Part shown: piece by piece, positions 23,545 through 32,207 of the stretch
Numbering within the stretch: the stretch's first letter is position 1
Layout: the number at the start of each line of letters is the position of its first letter
Origin: Hyphomicrobiales bacterium
Lineage (GTDB): Bacteria; Pseudomonadota; Alphaproteobacteria; Rhizobiales; Beijerinckiaceae
Direction: 5' to 3'
Length of the DNA: 64,000 nt
Assembly: GCA_900466745.1 (NCBI GenBank)
Contig: UBNE01000025.1
Coordinates: forward strand, 17,876-81,875
Notes under the pieces: model-generated
Told to the model about the DNA's origin: nothing
What the model saw: the letters and a program-made list of their open reading frames with translations, nothing else
Database searches by the model: none
Position numbers and translations under genes: made by a program

Positions 23545-25875
23545 TCAGGCGACGTGGCGGCCCTTGGTGTCGCGCTTCAGGGCCGCGAGGCTCTCCGGCT
23601 TGCCGAAGAGATAGCCCTGGGCCCGGTGAGCGCCGAGCAACTGCACGGCGATGCGCTGCTGCTCGGTCTCGATGCCCTCGACCACCACGTTCATCTGCAG
23701 GCGCCGGGCGAGCTGGCAGACCGCCTCGATGATCGCCTTGGGCGCCTCGCTGGTATGGACGTCGCGGGCGAAGCTCTGGTCGATCTTCACCTGGGCGATG
23801 GGATAGGCGGAGAGATAGCCGAGCGCCGAATAGCCGGTGCCGAAATCGTCGAGCGCGAAGCTCACGCCGAGCGCCTTCAGCTCCTCGAGCACGGCGAGGG
23901 TCAGCTTGTTGTCCTCGATCAGCAGCGATTCCGTGATTTCGAGCGTCAGCCGCCGCGAGCTCAGCCCCGAGGCGATCAGCGCTTCCTTGACGGTGTCGAT
24001 CAGGCGGCGCGGCTCGCGGAACTGCAGCGGCGAGACGTTGACCGAGACGCCGATGCCCGGCTCCCAGCCGGCGGCGTCCTTGCAGGCCTGCCGGATGGCC
24101 CAGTCGCCCATGGTGGCGATCAGCCCGGACTGCTCGGCGATGGGGATGAAGACGCTGGCCGGGACCATGCCGCGGGTCGGGTGGCGCCAGCGCATCAGCG
24201 CCTCGCGCGACACGATCGCCTGCGTCTTCAGGTCGACGATCGGCTGGTAGAACAGCTCGAGCAGGCCGTCGCTGCAGGCCTTGCGCAACTCGACTTCGAT
24301 CTCGTGCCGCTCGAGCATCTCCTCGGCCATGGCCGGGTTGAAGAACATCAGCGTGTTGCGGCCGGCCGACTTCGCCTTGTAGAGCGCCGTGTCGGCATGG
24401 CGCAGCAGGTCGGCCGGGGAGGCGCCGTCATAGGGCGCCATCGCGATGCCGATGCTGGCGGTGACGTAGACGGTCTTGCCGTCGACGTCGAAGGAACGCG
24501 TCATGCTGTCGATCATGCGCTGGGCGATGGCCGAGACGATGCTGTGGTCGCCGGAGGGCAGGATCAGCAGGAACTCGTCGCCGCCGAAGCGCGCCAGCAT
24601 GTCGTTGCTGCGGGTGGCGCCGCGCAGGCGGCTGGCCGTCTCCATCAGCACCAGATCGCCGATATCGTGGCCCAGGCTGTCATTGACCTGCTTGAAGCCG
24701 TCGAGATCGACATAGAGCAGCGCGAAGGCCTCGCCGGTCCGCTCGAGCCGCGCGAAGGCCTCGTCGATATGGCGGTTGTACTCGAAGCGGTTGGCGAGCC
24801 CGGTCAATTCGTCGAAGCGCGCCATCTGCTCGATGCGGGCCTCGGTCCGCTTCCGCTCGGTGGCGTCCTCGGTCAGCATCAGGATGCCGCCCTCGGCGGC
24901 CGGGGCGAAGGTCACGACCAGCACCAGCCCGCCGCGGGTGACGACCTCCTGGCTCGCCGCCTGCTGCGTCGACTGCACCGAGACCAGCGCCGAGCGGATG
25001 TCGCGGAGCTGCTCGGAGCTGATGACCTGGCGCTCGACCAGGAAGCGCGCGATCGCCGTCAGCGGCGTGCCGGGCAGGGCGAGCGTCTCGGGCAGGCCGT
25101 AGAGCGCGCTGTGCGGCGCGTTGCTGACCGCGAGCTTGAGGCTCCTGTCGAACATCGCCAGCCCGTCGATCATCGTGTTGAGCGCGGCGTCGAGCGTCAG
25201 GTTCTGCGAGTGCAGCGCGGTGGCCAGCGCCTTCGACTGCTTGGTCGCCTCGCTGAGGGCGAGCAGGTTGCGATGCAGCGAATTGGTGATCGCGATGTTC
25301 GCCGCCACGTACAGGAAGGCGAAATAGCCGATATATTTGTAATAGGGATTGTTGGCCCCGATCAGGCCGATCGCCATCGGGATGCAGAAGGTCAGCAACT
25401 GCACCGCGACGAATTTCGGCCGCCCCGCATTGCGCGCGACATAGCCCGAGGCGAGCGCGATCGTCGATGAAACCGAAGTGATGTGCGCGGCGGCATCGTC
25501 GGTATGCACCAGCGCGACGTAGCAGCTATAGCCGAGCACGGCGCTGAAGGCCGTGGCGCCGAGGAAATAGTCGCGGTCCCAGCGCCGCGTCTCGGCGTAG
25601 CTGTCCTTGGCGTGGTTGCGGCGCCGATAGGCGATGAGGGTGACCAGCCGCAGCGCCACGACCAGCGCGACCAGCAGCGTCAACTGGATGAAGACCTCGT
25701 GCCGGGTCGAGACCCAGCAGAGAAACGGAGTCAGGATCCCGGCGATCCCGCCGGGAATGATCGAGGCGGGGGAGGAGAACAGCGAGTTGACCAGCAGGGT
25801 ATAGCCGGTCAGGTCGAAGTCATCGTCCCGCTCGCGCCGTCCTGTGGCCATCAAACGCCGGAAAGCGTCTGCCAT
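23545..25875 (-). CDS. Membrane PAS–GGDEF–EAL cyclic-di-GMP enzyme
   Basis: A 776-residue protein. The N-terminal 215 residues have several membrane helices (about 28–80 and 100–210). A PAS-like segment (about 225–340: 'MIDGLAMFDRSLKLAVSN') follows, then GGDEF (about 345–505) with an intact signature in ARFGGDEFLL and an inhibitory-site RSND five residues before it. The EAL domain (about 515–760) has REALMRW, 'NVSPLQF', 'ITESLL', DDFGTGYS and 'EGIETEQQ', so it looks catalytically competent. It could make and break c-di-GMP. The RpfF-like crotonase gene lies just upstream on the same strand, recalling RpfF/RpfR pairs. Confidence 0.9.
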   Translation of the reverse strand: MADAFRRLMATGRRERDDDFDLTGYTLLVNSLFSSPASIIPGGIAGILTPFLCWVSTRHEVFIQLTLLVALVVALRLVTLIAYRRRNHAKDSYAETRRWDRDYFLGATAFSAVLGYSCYVALVHTDDAAAHITSVSSTIALASGYVARNAGRPKFVAVQLLTFCIPMAIGLIGANNPYYKYIGYFAFLYVAANIAITNSLHRNLLALSEATKQSKALATALHSQNLTLDAALNTMIDGLAMFDRSLKLAVSNAPHSALYGLPETLALPGTPLTAIARFLVERQVISSEQLRDIRSALVSVQSTQQAASQEVVTRGGLVLVVTFAPAAEGGILMLTEDATERKRTEARIEQMARFDELTGLANRFEYNRHIDEAFARLERTGEAFALLYVDLDGFKQVNDSLGHDIGDLVLMETASRLRGATRSNDMLARFGGDEFLLILPSGDHSIVSAIAQRMIDSMTRSFDVDGKTVYVTASIGIAMAPYDGASPADLLRHADTALYKAKSAGRNTLMFFNPAMAEEMLERHEIEVELRKACSDGLLELFYQPIVDLKTQAIVSREALMRWRHPTRGMVPASVFIPIAEQSGLIATMGDWAIRQACKDAAGWEPGIGVSVNVSPLQFREPRRLIDTVKEALIASGLSSRRLTLEITESLLIEDNKLTLAVLEELKALGVSFALDDFGTGYSALGYLSAYPIAQVKIDQSFARDVHTSEAPKAIIEAVCQLARRLQMNVVVEGIETEQQRIAVQLLGAHRAQGYLFGKPESLAALKRDTKGRHVA

Positions 25876-26070
25876 TCACTCCTGCCTTTGCCGCTGCGGG
25901 CGGCTCGATGCGTGAGATGTCCGGAGGTCTCACGTCATCTCAAGCTTTAGGCGGGCAGAAGTAAATGCTTCGTGAGGGAAGGGCCCCATCCTCGGCCGCG
26001 CGCCCGCAGGAACGGGCGTTTCCCGTCCCGCGGATTGAGCGGCAGGAGGCCTTGCAGCCGCCGGTTGCCG

Positions 26071-27012
26071 TCAGGCGGATTCCGTCTGGCGCTGATAGAC
26101 GCGCGCCAGCATCCGGTCCTGGGTCTGGGCGATGCGCTGCAGCTTCGAGATCGCGCTCGGGCTCAGGCGCAGCATGCAGTCGGCCCAGATCTGGCCGAGA
26201 TGAGAGAGTTCCTCGCGCAGGTCGCCGGCCCGCCGGTTGAAGGCGGTGAACAGCGCCGTCTTGGCCGCGTGGATCGGCAGGGAATCGGCGCAGTATTTCC
26301 GAATCCAGGCCTCGCCGGTGCCGGTCGGCACCACGGCTTCCAGCCCGCCGGCCTCCATGAAGGCCTGGGCGCTCATCTCCTCGCCCGACATCAGGAGCTT
26401 CTCGGCGGCGCGCGCGCCCATCCGCCGCGACAGGATCGCGACCGCCGTGATCGGGAAATGGTTGAACTTGATCTCGGGATAGACGAACGAGGCCTGCTCC
26501 TCGGCGATCATCACGTTGCAGGAGCGCGGCGCGTCGATGCCGCCGCCGATCGCCTTGGCGTGGATCGTCGAGAGCGTCACCACCAGCCCGTTCAGGCCGC
26601 TGCTGTTCCAGATCGCGCCCTCGGCGGAGAGGCGCGCATATTCCGCCAGCGCCGCGCGGTCGTTCTTCGCCAGGCAGTCCAGATAGAAATCGAGATCGCC
26701 GCCCAGCGTGAAGAAGGGGCCCGTCCCGCGGAAGGCGAGGAAGCGCACCGGCGCGCGGTGATACTGGTCCGCAGCCCCCCAGAGCGCCGAGATCGCGGCC
26801 TGGATCTTCACCAGGCTGTCGAGCAACTGCAGCGTGAAGACCGGCTTGAGCTCGGGGCGGATCGTCACCCACAGCGTCTTGATCGCCGATTCATAGGCGA
26901 GCTCCACCTCGGGCAGGAACCCCGCCTTGTAGCGGATGGCGTCGATCACCTCGCAGCTTTCGAGGAGAGCCGGACCGGCGCGGTCTTCATTCAACGCAAA
27001 CGACTCGAACAT
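26071..27012 (-). CDS. Crotonase-fold protein resembling DSF synthase RpfF
   Basis: A 313-residue protein. The crotonase oxyanion loop is GGDL at 104–107. The DSF-synthase-like pattern 'GGDLDFYLDCLAKND' is followed by 'AIGGGIDAP' (155–162) and 'YPEIKFNHFPI' (178–188). In RpfF two catalytic Glu (141 and 161) are 20 residues apart. Here the same spacing gives D160 and E180, so the first is Asp. Length matches RpfF (about 289) with a longer N-terminus. RpfF makes cis-2-unsaturated fatty-acid signals from acyl-ACP. The next gene on the strand encodes a PAS-GGDEF-EAL protein. A non-signalling hydratase is the main alternative. Confidence 0.72.
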   Translation of the reverse strand: MFESFALNEDRAGPALLESCEVIDAIRYKAGFLPEVELAYESAIKTLWVTIRPELKPVFTLQLLDSLVKIQAAISALWGAADQYHRAPVRFLAFRGTGPFFTLGGDLDFYLDCLAKNDRAALAEYARLSAEGAIWNSSGLNGLVVTLSTIHAKAIGGGIDAPRSCNVMIAEEQASFVYPEIKFNHFPITAVAILSRRMGARAAEKLLMSGEEMSAQAFMEAGGLEAVVPTGTGEAWIRKYCADSLPIHAAKTALFTAFNRRAGDLREELSHLGQIWADCMLRLSPSAISKLQRIAQTQDRMLARVYQRQTESA

Positions 27013-27452
27013 GACGCCACCCTCGCAACGTGAATGCCGCCACCGTAAACGAGCTTAACAAACTGTAAACGCATTCCACCGGAAATGGTTAATTTCATTA
27101 ATGTTTTCATGTTACCTATGGTCATCTTCCGTCGCGTTCCGGCACGCAGCCGCGTGGCGCCGGCAAGATTCGCGCCGGGAGGAGCCGGCCCGGAGGGCGG
27201 CACGGCATGCGGCGATGGCGGGGATTCCAGGCGGAAGCCGGCCTCGGGGGGAGGAGATGCCCGAGGAGCGGGAGAATGTGCGCGCCGGCGGCTTCGCGGC
27301 TGTCGCAGAACGGGACGCCGCCTGCCCGGATGCGGGACGCCGGACGGGCGCCGCTGCGCGCCCGCGCTTGTCCCCAGCCGGCTCTGCGGCTAACCATGTC
27401 GCCGCGAATTCGCCGCGTTCCCGCGTTCAAACCTTGATGCCGAGTTGATGCC
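27013..27452. other. Long intergenic region, divergent promoters
   Basis: Between the RpfF-like gene (leftward) and the small murA-upstream ORF. Bases about 27030–27125 are unusually AT-rich for this genome (TTAATTTCATTAATGTTTTC region), which suits a promoter for the leftward gene. Bases 27126–27452 return to high GC; the overlapping frames there are arginine/alanine-rich and look non-coding. No RNA gene or repeat is recognised. Confidence 0.4.
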
Positions 27453-27620
27453 GTGACTCGCCAGACCGCCGACGACGAGAAGCAGGCGCGCCTTGCCGCC
27501 GCCCTCCGCGAGAACCTGAAGCGCCGCAAGGCACAGGCTCGCGCCCGTCGCGCGGAAGAGGCGCAAGCCCACGGGCATGACGCGGCGCCGCCCGTTCAGG
27601 CCGACACCCGGCGGACCTGA
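27453..27620 (+). CDS. Small conserved basic protein upstream of murA
   Basis: A 55-residue frame from GTG 27453, reading MTRQTADDEKQARLAAALREN, then LKRRKAQARARR, and ending in an acidic/proline tail. The 'AALRENLKRRKAQAR' core recurs, from memory, in small genes directly upstream of murA in many Hyphomicrobiales. Highly charged and helical. The ribosome site is weak. Function unknown. It lies 58 bases before murA on the same strand. Confidence 0.6.
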   Translation: MTRQTADDEKQARLAAALRENLKRRKAQARARRAEEAQAHGHDAAPPVQADTRRT

Positions 27621-27678
27621 CCCTCCTTATTCATGACGCGCCGCGGGCCCGAAGCCGCCGGCCGAGTAGGACCTGACG

Positions 27679-28968
27679 ATGGACAAGATCCGCATCACCG
27701 GCGGCCAGCGCCTCAATGGCGCGATTCCGATTTCCGGCGCCAAGAACGCCGCCCTGCCGCTCATGATCGCGAGCCTGCTGACGGACGAGACGCTGACGCT
27801 GACCAACGTCCCGCGCCTGTCGGACGTCACCGCGCTCTCGCGCATCCTCTCCAATCACGGCGTCGACCGCACGGTCGCCGGCAAGCGCATCGGCCAGTCG
27901 GCCGAGACCGGCCAGACCATCTCGCTGACCGCCCGCCAGATCGTCGACACCTGCGCGCCCTACGAGCTGGTCTCGACCATGCGCGCGAGCTTCTGGGTGA
28001 TCGCGCCCATCCTCGCCCGGATGGGCGAGGCCAAGGTTTCGCTGCCGGGCGGCTGCGCCATCGGCACGCGCCCGGTCGACCTGCTGCTGATGGCGCTGGA
28101 GAAGCTCGGCGCCGAGATCGAGATCGAGAACGGCTATGCGCTGGCCCGCGCGCCCCAGGGCCTCAAGGGCGGCGAGATCGTCTTCCCGAAGGTGACGGTC
28201 GGCGGCACCCATACCGCGCTGATGGCCGCCGTCCTCGCCGAGGGCACGACCGTGATCGAGAACGCGGCGCGCGAGCCCGAGGTCACCGACCTCGCCGCCT
28301 GCCTCGTCAAGATGGGCGCCAAGATCGAGGGCGCCGGCACCTCGCGCATCGTCGTCACCGGCGTCTCGCGCCTCGGCGGCGCCCATCACGCCGTGCTGCC
28401 GGACCGGATCGAGACCGGCACCTATGCGATGGCCGTGGCCATGACCGGCGGCGACGTGGTGCTGGAAGGCGCGCGGGCGGAATTGCTGCAATCGGCGCTC
28501 GACGTGCTGGTCAAGGCCGGCGTCGAGATCAGCGAGACCAATGAGGGCATCCGCGTGCGCCGCAACGGCCACGGCATCGACGCGGTCGATGTCGACACCG
28601 ACCCGTTCCCCGGCTTCCCGACCGATCTGCAGGCGCAGTTCATGGCGCTGATGACCAAGGCCAAGGGTACCTCGCGCATCCGCGAGACCATCTTCGAGAA
28701 CCGCTTCATGCATGTGCAGGAGCTCGCCCGCCTCGGCGCGAAGATCCGGCTCGACGGCGACGTCGCCCATGTCGAGGGGGTCGGGAAGCTCACCGGCGCG
28801 CCGGTGATGGCGACGGATCTGCGCGCCTCGGTCTCGCTGGTGATCGGCGGCCTCGCGGCCGAGGGCGACACCACGATCAACCGCGTCTACCATCTCGATC
28901 GCGGCTTCGAGGCGCTGGAAGCCAAGCTCGGGCGCTGCGGCGCCGTGGTCGAGCGGATCAGCAGCTAA
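27679..28968 (+). CDS. murA: UDP-N-acetylglucosamine 1-carboxyvinyltransferase
   Basis: A 429-residue enzyme for the first committed step of peptidoglycan synthesis, transferring enolpyruvate from PEP to UDP-GlcNAc in the cytosol; the target of fosfomycin. The start '[28 protein letters not shown]' is diagnostic, with the KN pair at 22–23. The catalytic Cys lies in [11 protein letters not shown] (about residue 116). The C-terminus 'IYHLDRGFE'-like ([14 protein letters not shown]) is complete. Because Cys is present, the enzyme should be fosfomycin-sensitive unless otherwise protected. Followed by DUF2948, a usual order. Confidence 0.97.
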   Translation: MDKIRITGGQRLNGAIPISGAKNAALPLMIASLLTDETLTLTNVPRLSDVTALSRILSNHGVDRTVAGKRIGQSAETGQTISLTARQIVDTCAPYELVSTMRASFWVIAPILARMGEAKVSLPGGCAIGTRPVDLLLMALEKLGAEIEIENGYALARAPQGLKGGEIVFPKVTVGGTHTALMAAVLAEGTTVIENAAREPEVTDLAACLVKMGAKIEGAGTSRIVVTGVSRLGGAHHAVLPDRIETGTYAMAVAMTGGDVVLEGARAELLQSALDVLVKAGVEISETNEGIRVRRNGHGIDAVDVDTDPFPGFPTDLQAQFMALMTKAKGTSRIRETIFENRFMHVQELARLGAKIRLDGDVAHVEGVGKLTGAPVMATDLRASVSLVIGGLAAEGDTTINRVYHLDRGFEALEAKLGRCGAVVERISS

Positions 28969-29013
28969 GTCGCGGCGGTTGATTTTCTCGGTGCGGCTCG
29001 TCAGAACGATGTC

Positions 29014-29457
29014 ATGTCTGACGACGCCGCCGAACCGCTCAAGCTCGTCGCGCTCGACGCCGACGACCTCGCCATCGTCTCCGCCCATCTCCAGGATGCG
29101 GTGCTGAAAGCGGCCGACATCGCCTATCTGCCGGCCGAGAAGCGCTTCGCGCTGGCCGTGCGGCGCTTCGACTGGGAAGGCGCCGTGCACGGCAAGCGCC
29201 GGCGCCGGCTGTCGGCCCTGCATTTCGACCGGGTGCTCGGCGTCCGCAGCGCCAGGCTCGACCAGAACGACGCCGGCAAGGTGCTGAACCTGCTCGCCAT
29301 CACCTTCGAGCAGAACGACGAGCCGGCCGGGGACGTCACGCTGCATTTCTCGGAAGGCGCCGCGATCCGGCTTTCGGTCGAGTGCGTCGAGGCCCAGATA
29401 AAGGATCTCGGCCCGGTCTGGGAAGCGGTGGCGACGCCCGGCCATCCCGACGCCTGA
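29014..29457 (+). CDS. DUF2948 family protein
   Basis: A 147-residue protein beginning MSDDAAEPLKLVALDADDLA. The landmarks 'LVALDADDLAIVSAHLQDA', 'FALAVRRFDWE' and 'LHFSEGAAIRL' (about 107) fit DUF2948, an alphaproteobacterial family of unknown function nearly always found between murA and hisD, as here. No catalytic motif is visible. A dispersed palindromic repeat separates it from hisD. Confidence 0.88.
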   Translation: MSDDAAEPLKLVALDADDLAIVSAHLQDAVLKAADIAYLPAEKRFALAVRRFDWEGAVHGKRRRRLSALHFDRVLGVRSARLDQNDAGKVLNLLAITFEQNDEPAGDVTLHFSEGAAIRLSVECVEAQIKDLGPVWEAVATPGHPDA

Positions 29458-29519
29458 TCGCTGCCTTTTTTCGCACCGCGGCCGCTTCAATCGCCCCAGC
29501 CCTTCGTCTAAAGAACGCC

Positions 29520-29613
29520 TCATCCCGGACAAGCCGCCTCCGGTGGCGCCGATCCGGGATCCATGCCTGAACCGTTCCGGCATCCGGGCCTCCCCGCGGT
29601 CGCCCGGGATGAC
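29520..29613. repeat. Dispersed palindromic repeat before hisD
   Basis: The element begins with TCATCCCGGAC and ends with CCGGGATGACG, inverted ends flanking an inner 'GATCCGGGAT...CATCCGGGCC' pair and 'CCTGAACCGTTCCGG'. The same inner string recurs in the element near 57880–57993. Confidence 0.6.
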
Positions 29614-29657
29614 GGCTGCGGGGAACGGCTATCGGACTGCCAGCTTCGAGGACACCC

Positions 29658-30950
29658 ATGCCGATCAGGCTCGACGACAGGGATGCAGGCTTTGCCGAAG
29701 GCTTCGCGGCGCTGCTTTCCGCCAAGCGCGAGGTTTCGGAGGAGGTCGACCGCGTCGCCGCCGACATCATCGCCGAGGTCCGCGCGACGGGCGATGCGGG
29801 GCTGATCGCCTATACCAGCCGCTTCGACGCGCTCGACCTGACGCCGCAGACCTTGCGCGTCGGCGAGGCCGAGATCGACGCGGCGGTCGCGGCCTGTCCG
29901 CCGGAGCTGCTGGCGGCGCTGGAGACGGCGCGCGAACGCATCGAGGCCTATCACCGCCGCCAGAAGCCCGAGGATTCCTGGGTGAAGGACGAGGCCGGCG
30001 TCGAGAGCGGCTGGCGCTGGAGCGCCGTCGAGGCGGTCGGGCTCTATGTGCCGGGCGGCACGGCGAGCTACCCGTCCTCGGTGCTGATGAACGCAATCCC
30101 CGCCAAGGTCGCCGGCGTGCCGCGCATCGTCATGGTGGCGCCGACGCCGCGCGGCGAGACCAATCCGCTCGTGCTCGCCGCGGCCCGGCTCGCCGGCGTC
30201 GACGAGGTCTACCGCATCGGCGGCGCCCAGGCTGTGGCGGCGCTGGCCTATGGCACGCAGAGCATTGCCCCCGTCGCCAAGATCGTCGGCCCCGGCAACG
30301 CCTATGTCGCCGCCGCCAAGCGCCGCGTCTTCGGCCAGGTCGGCATCGACATGATCGCCGGCCCTTCCGAGGTGCTGGTCCTCGCCGACCGCAGCGCCAA
30401 TCCCGACTGGATCGCGGCCGATCTGCTGGCCCAGGCCGAGCACGACGTCTCGGCCCAGTCGATCCTGATGACCGACGATGCCGGCGTCGCCGACGAGGTC
30501 GAGAAGGCGGTCGCCTCCCAGCTCGGGACGCTGCCGCGCGCCGAGATCGCGGGGAAGAGCTGGCAGGAGTTCGGCGCGATCCTGCTGGTCGCCGATCTCG
30601 AGGCGGCGGTTCCGCTGGTCGACCGGATCGCGCCGGAGCATCTCGAGATCGTCACGGCCGCTCCCGAGCGCCTCGCCGGGCTGATCCGCAATGCCGGCGC
30701 GATCTTCCTCGGCGGCCATACGCCGGAGGCGATCGGCGACTATGTCGGCGGCCCGAACCACGTCCTGCCAACCGCCCGTTCCGCCCGCTTCTCCTCGGGC
30801 CTCGGCGTCGGCGATTTCATGAAGCGGACCTCGCTGCTGAAATGCGGGCCGGAAGGGCTGCGCCGGCTGGCCCCGGCCGCCACGCATCTGGCCGAGGCCG
30901 AGGGCTTGCAGGCGCACGGCCGTTCCGTGACGATCAGACTCAATCTCTAG
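29658..30950 (+). CDS. hisD: Histidinol dehydrogenase
   Basis: A 430-residue Zn- and NAD-dependent enzyme that oxidises L-histidinol to L-histidine in two steps. Signature '[24 protein letters not shown]' (about 133–155) is present. The long motif '[14 protein letters not shown]...[15 protein letters not shown]' (about 210–240) supplies zinc and catalytic contacts, with 'APEHLEI' near 325 and the C-terminal '[11 protein letters not shown]' near 365. The ATG at 29658 has GAGGA five bases upstream. It opens the hisD–UPF0262–phosphatase series typical of Hyphomicrobiales; other his genes are elsewhere. Confidence 0.96.
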   Translation: MPIRLDDRDAGFAEGFAALLSAKREVSEEVDRVAADIIAEVRATGDAGLIAYTSRFDALDLTPQTLRVGEAEIDAAVAACPPELLAALETARERIEAYHRRQKPEDSWVKDEAGVESGWRWSAVEAVGLYVPGGTASYPSSVLMNAIPAKVAGVPRIVMVAPTPRGETNPLVLAAARLAGVDEVYRIGGAQAVAALAYGTQSIAPVAKIVGPGNAYVAAAKRRVFGQVGIDMIAGPSEVLVLADRSANPDWIAADLLAQAEHDVSAQSILMTDDAGVADEVEKAVASQLGTLPRAEIAGKSWQEFGAILLVADLEAAVPLVDRIAPEHLEIVTAAPERLAGLIRNAGAIFLGGHTPEAIGDYVGGPNHVLPTARSARFSSGLGVGDFMKRTSLLKCGPEGLRRLAPAATHLAEAEGLQAHGRSVTIRLNL

Positions 30951-31035
30951 GGGCGCGCGCGCCGGTTGGCCGGAACGGGCCGGCCGGAGCGCCGTCGCGA
31001 GGCGCCGCCCTGGCGGTGCAGTCACAGGAGGAGCG

Positions 31036-31524
31036 ATGCCCGCCGGCCCGTCTTCGGAAAAGCAGTCCCTCGTCGGCGTCACGCTCGACGAAACCTCGCT
31101 GGGGCGCGGCTCGCCCGACCAGGAGCACGAGCGCGCGATCGCGATCTACGATCTGCTGGAGCGCAACCGCTTCGCCGTGCCCGGCCATGACGGCGGGCCC
31201 TATCTCGCCCATCTCGCGCTGGTCGAGCGCCGGCTGGTCTTCGACATCAAGCAGGCGGACGGCGCGCCCATCGTCACGCACCATCTCTCGCTCACGCCGT
31301 TCCGGCGGATCGTCAAGGATTACGAGCTGATCTGCGAGAGCTACTATGCCGCGATCCGCACGCAGACCCCCGAGCAGATCGAGGCGATCGACATGGGCCG
31401 CCGCGGGCTGCACGACGAGGCGGCCGGCATTCTGGTCGAGCGGCTGGCGAACAAGGTCGAGGTCGATTTCGACACGGCCCGGCGCCTGTTCACGCTGATC
31501 TACGCGCTGCATTGGAAGGGCTGA
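31036..31524 (+). CDS. UPF0262 family protein
   Basis: A 162-residue cytosolic protein, start supported by AGGAGGAG. '[25 protein letters not shown]' (about 18–43) and '[20 protein letters not shown]' (about 85–105) are characteristic of UPF0262, an alphaproteobacterial family of unknown role lying after hisD. No active-site pattern is seen. Its end overlaps the possible TTG start of the next gene, suggesting a shared transcript. Confidence 0.9.
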   Translation: MPAGPSSEKQSLVGVTLDETSLGRGSPDQEHERAIAIYDLLERNRFAVPGHDGGPYLAHLALVERRLVFDIKQADGAPIVTHHLSLTPFRRIVKDYELICESYYAAIRTQTPEQIEAIDMGRRGLHDEAAGILVERLANKVEVDFDTARRLFTLIYALHWKG

Positions 31525-32036
31525 CGCGCTTGGAGCCGACAACCTCTTCAAGCGGAGGGAGGCCCGGTTCGCCTGAAGACGATGCCCCGGAGGCGCGCTC
31601 GCCGCCGCGGAAGGTCCAGAGCGTGCTCTTCATGTGCGCGATGAACGCCGTGCGCTCGCCGATGGCGGAGGCGCTGGCCAAGCACTTCTTCGGCAAGTCG
31701 ATCTATGTCCAGTCGGCCGGGGCCCGCAAGGGCGAGGCCGACGGCTTCGCCCGGACGGCGCTGGAGGAGATCGGCATCGATCTCAGCCGCCACAAGCCGA
31801 AATCGGTGGAGGAGCTGGAGGAGTGGGAGGGGCTGAATTTCGACCTGATCATCTCGCTCTCCCCCGAGGCCCATCACAAGGCGCTGGAGCTGACGCGGAC
31901 GCTGGCGGCGGAGGTCGAATACTGGCCGACCATGGACCCCACCCTCGTCCAGGGCTCGCGCGAGCAGAAGCTCGACGCCTATCGCGATGTCCGCGACGGG
32001 CTGGCCCGTCGCATCAAGGAGCGGCTCAGGCGCTGA
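31512..32036 (+). CDS. Low-molecular-weight protein-tyrosine-phosphatase-like protein
   Basis: Up to 174 residues. The phosphate-binding loop '[16 protein letters not shown]' (about residue 41) is the CX5R motif, with Cys and Arg in place. '[22 protein letters not shown]' and 'WPTMDPTLV' with a late Asp-Pro ('MDP') complete the fold. This family includes tyrosine phosphatases and arsenate reductases; the neighbourhood is that of a conserved rhizobial housekeeping phosphatase. No ATG precedes the motif: TTG at 31512 (overlapping UPF0262) or 31530 are candidates, so the start is uncertain. Confidence 0.82.
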   Translation: MEGLTRLEPTTSSSGGRPGSPEDDAPEARSPPRKVQSVLFMCAMNAVRSPMAEALAKHFFGKSIYVQSAGARKGEADGFARTALEEIGIDLSRHKPKSVEELEEWEGLNFDLIISLSPEAHHKALELTRTLAAEVEYWPTMDPTLVQGSREQKLDAYRDVRDGLARRIKERLRR

Positions 32037-32076
32037 TATCGCGCCGCGTTTTCGGATCCGCTCGGAAACCGGCCTG

Positions 32077-32102
32077 TCATTGCGAGCGCGGCGAAGCAAT
32101 CC
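32077..32102. repeat. Short palindromic repeat, TCATTGCGAGCGC type
   Basis: TCATTGC (32077–32083) with GCAAT (32096–32100) around 'GAGCGCGGCGAA'. This form of repeat is scattered through many rhizobial genomes. It lies between convergent genes. Confidence 0.65.
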
Positions 32103-32207
32103 AAGGGGACGGGGTGAGACGTTCAGCCCCATCCTCCTGGGTCGTGCTTCGTCGCTGGCGCTCCACGCAGAGACGGCTGGCCCGCCCTGATCGAGGCGGG
32201 CGGCGCT

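Noticed and set aside
27122..27529. Minus-strand 135-codon frame upstream of murA
   Set aside because: Arg/Ala/Cys-rich with no homology-like pattern; overlaps the small conserved ORF at 27453.
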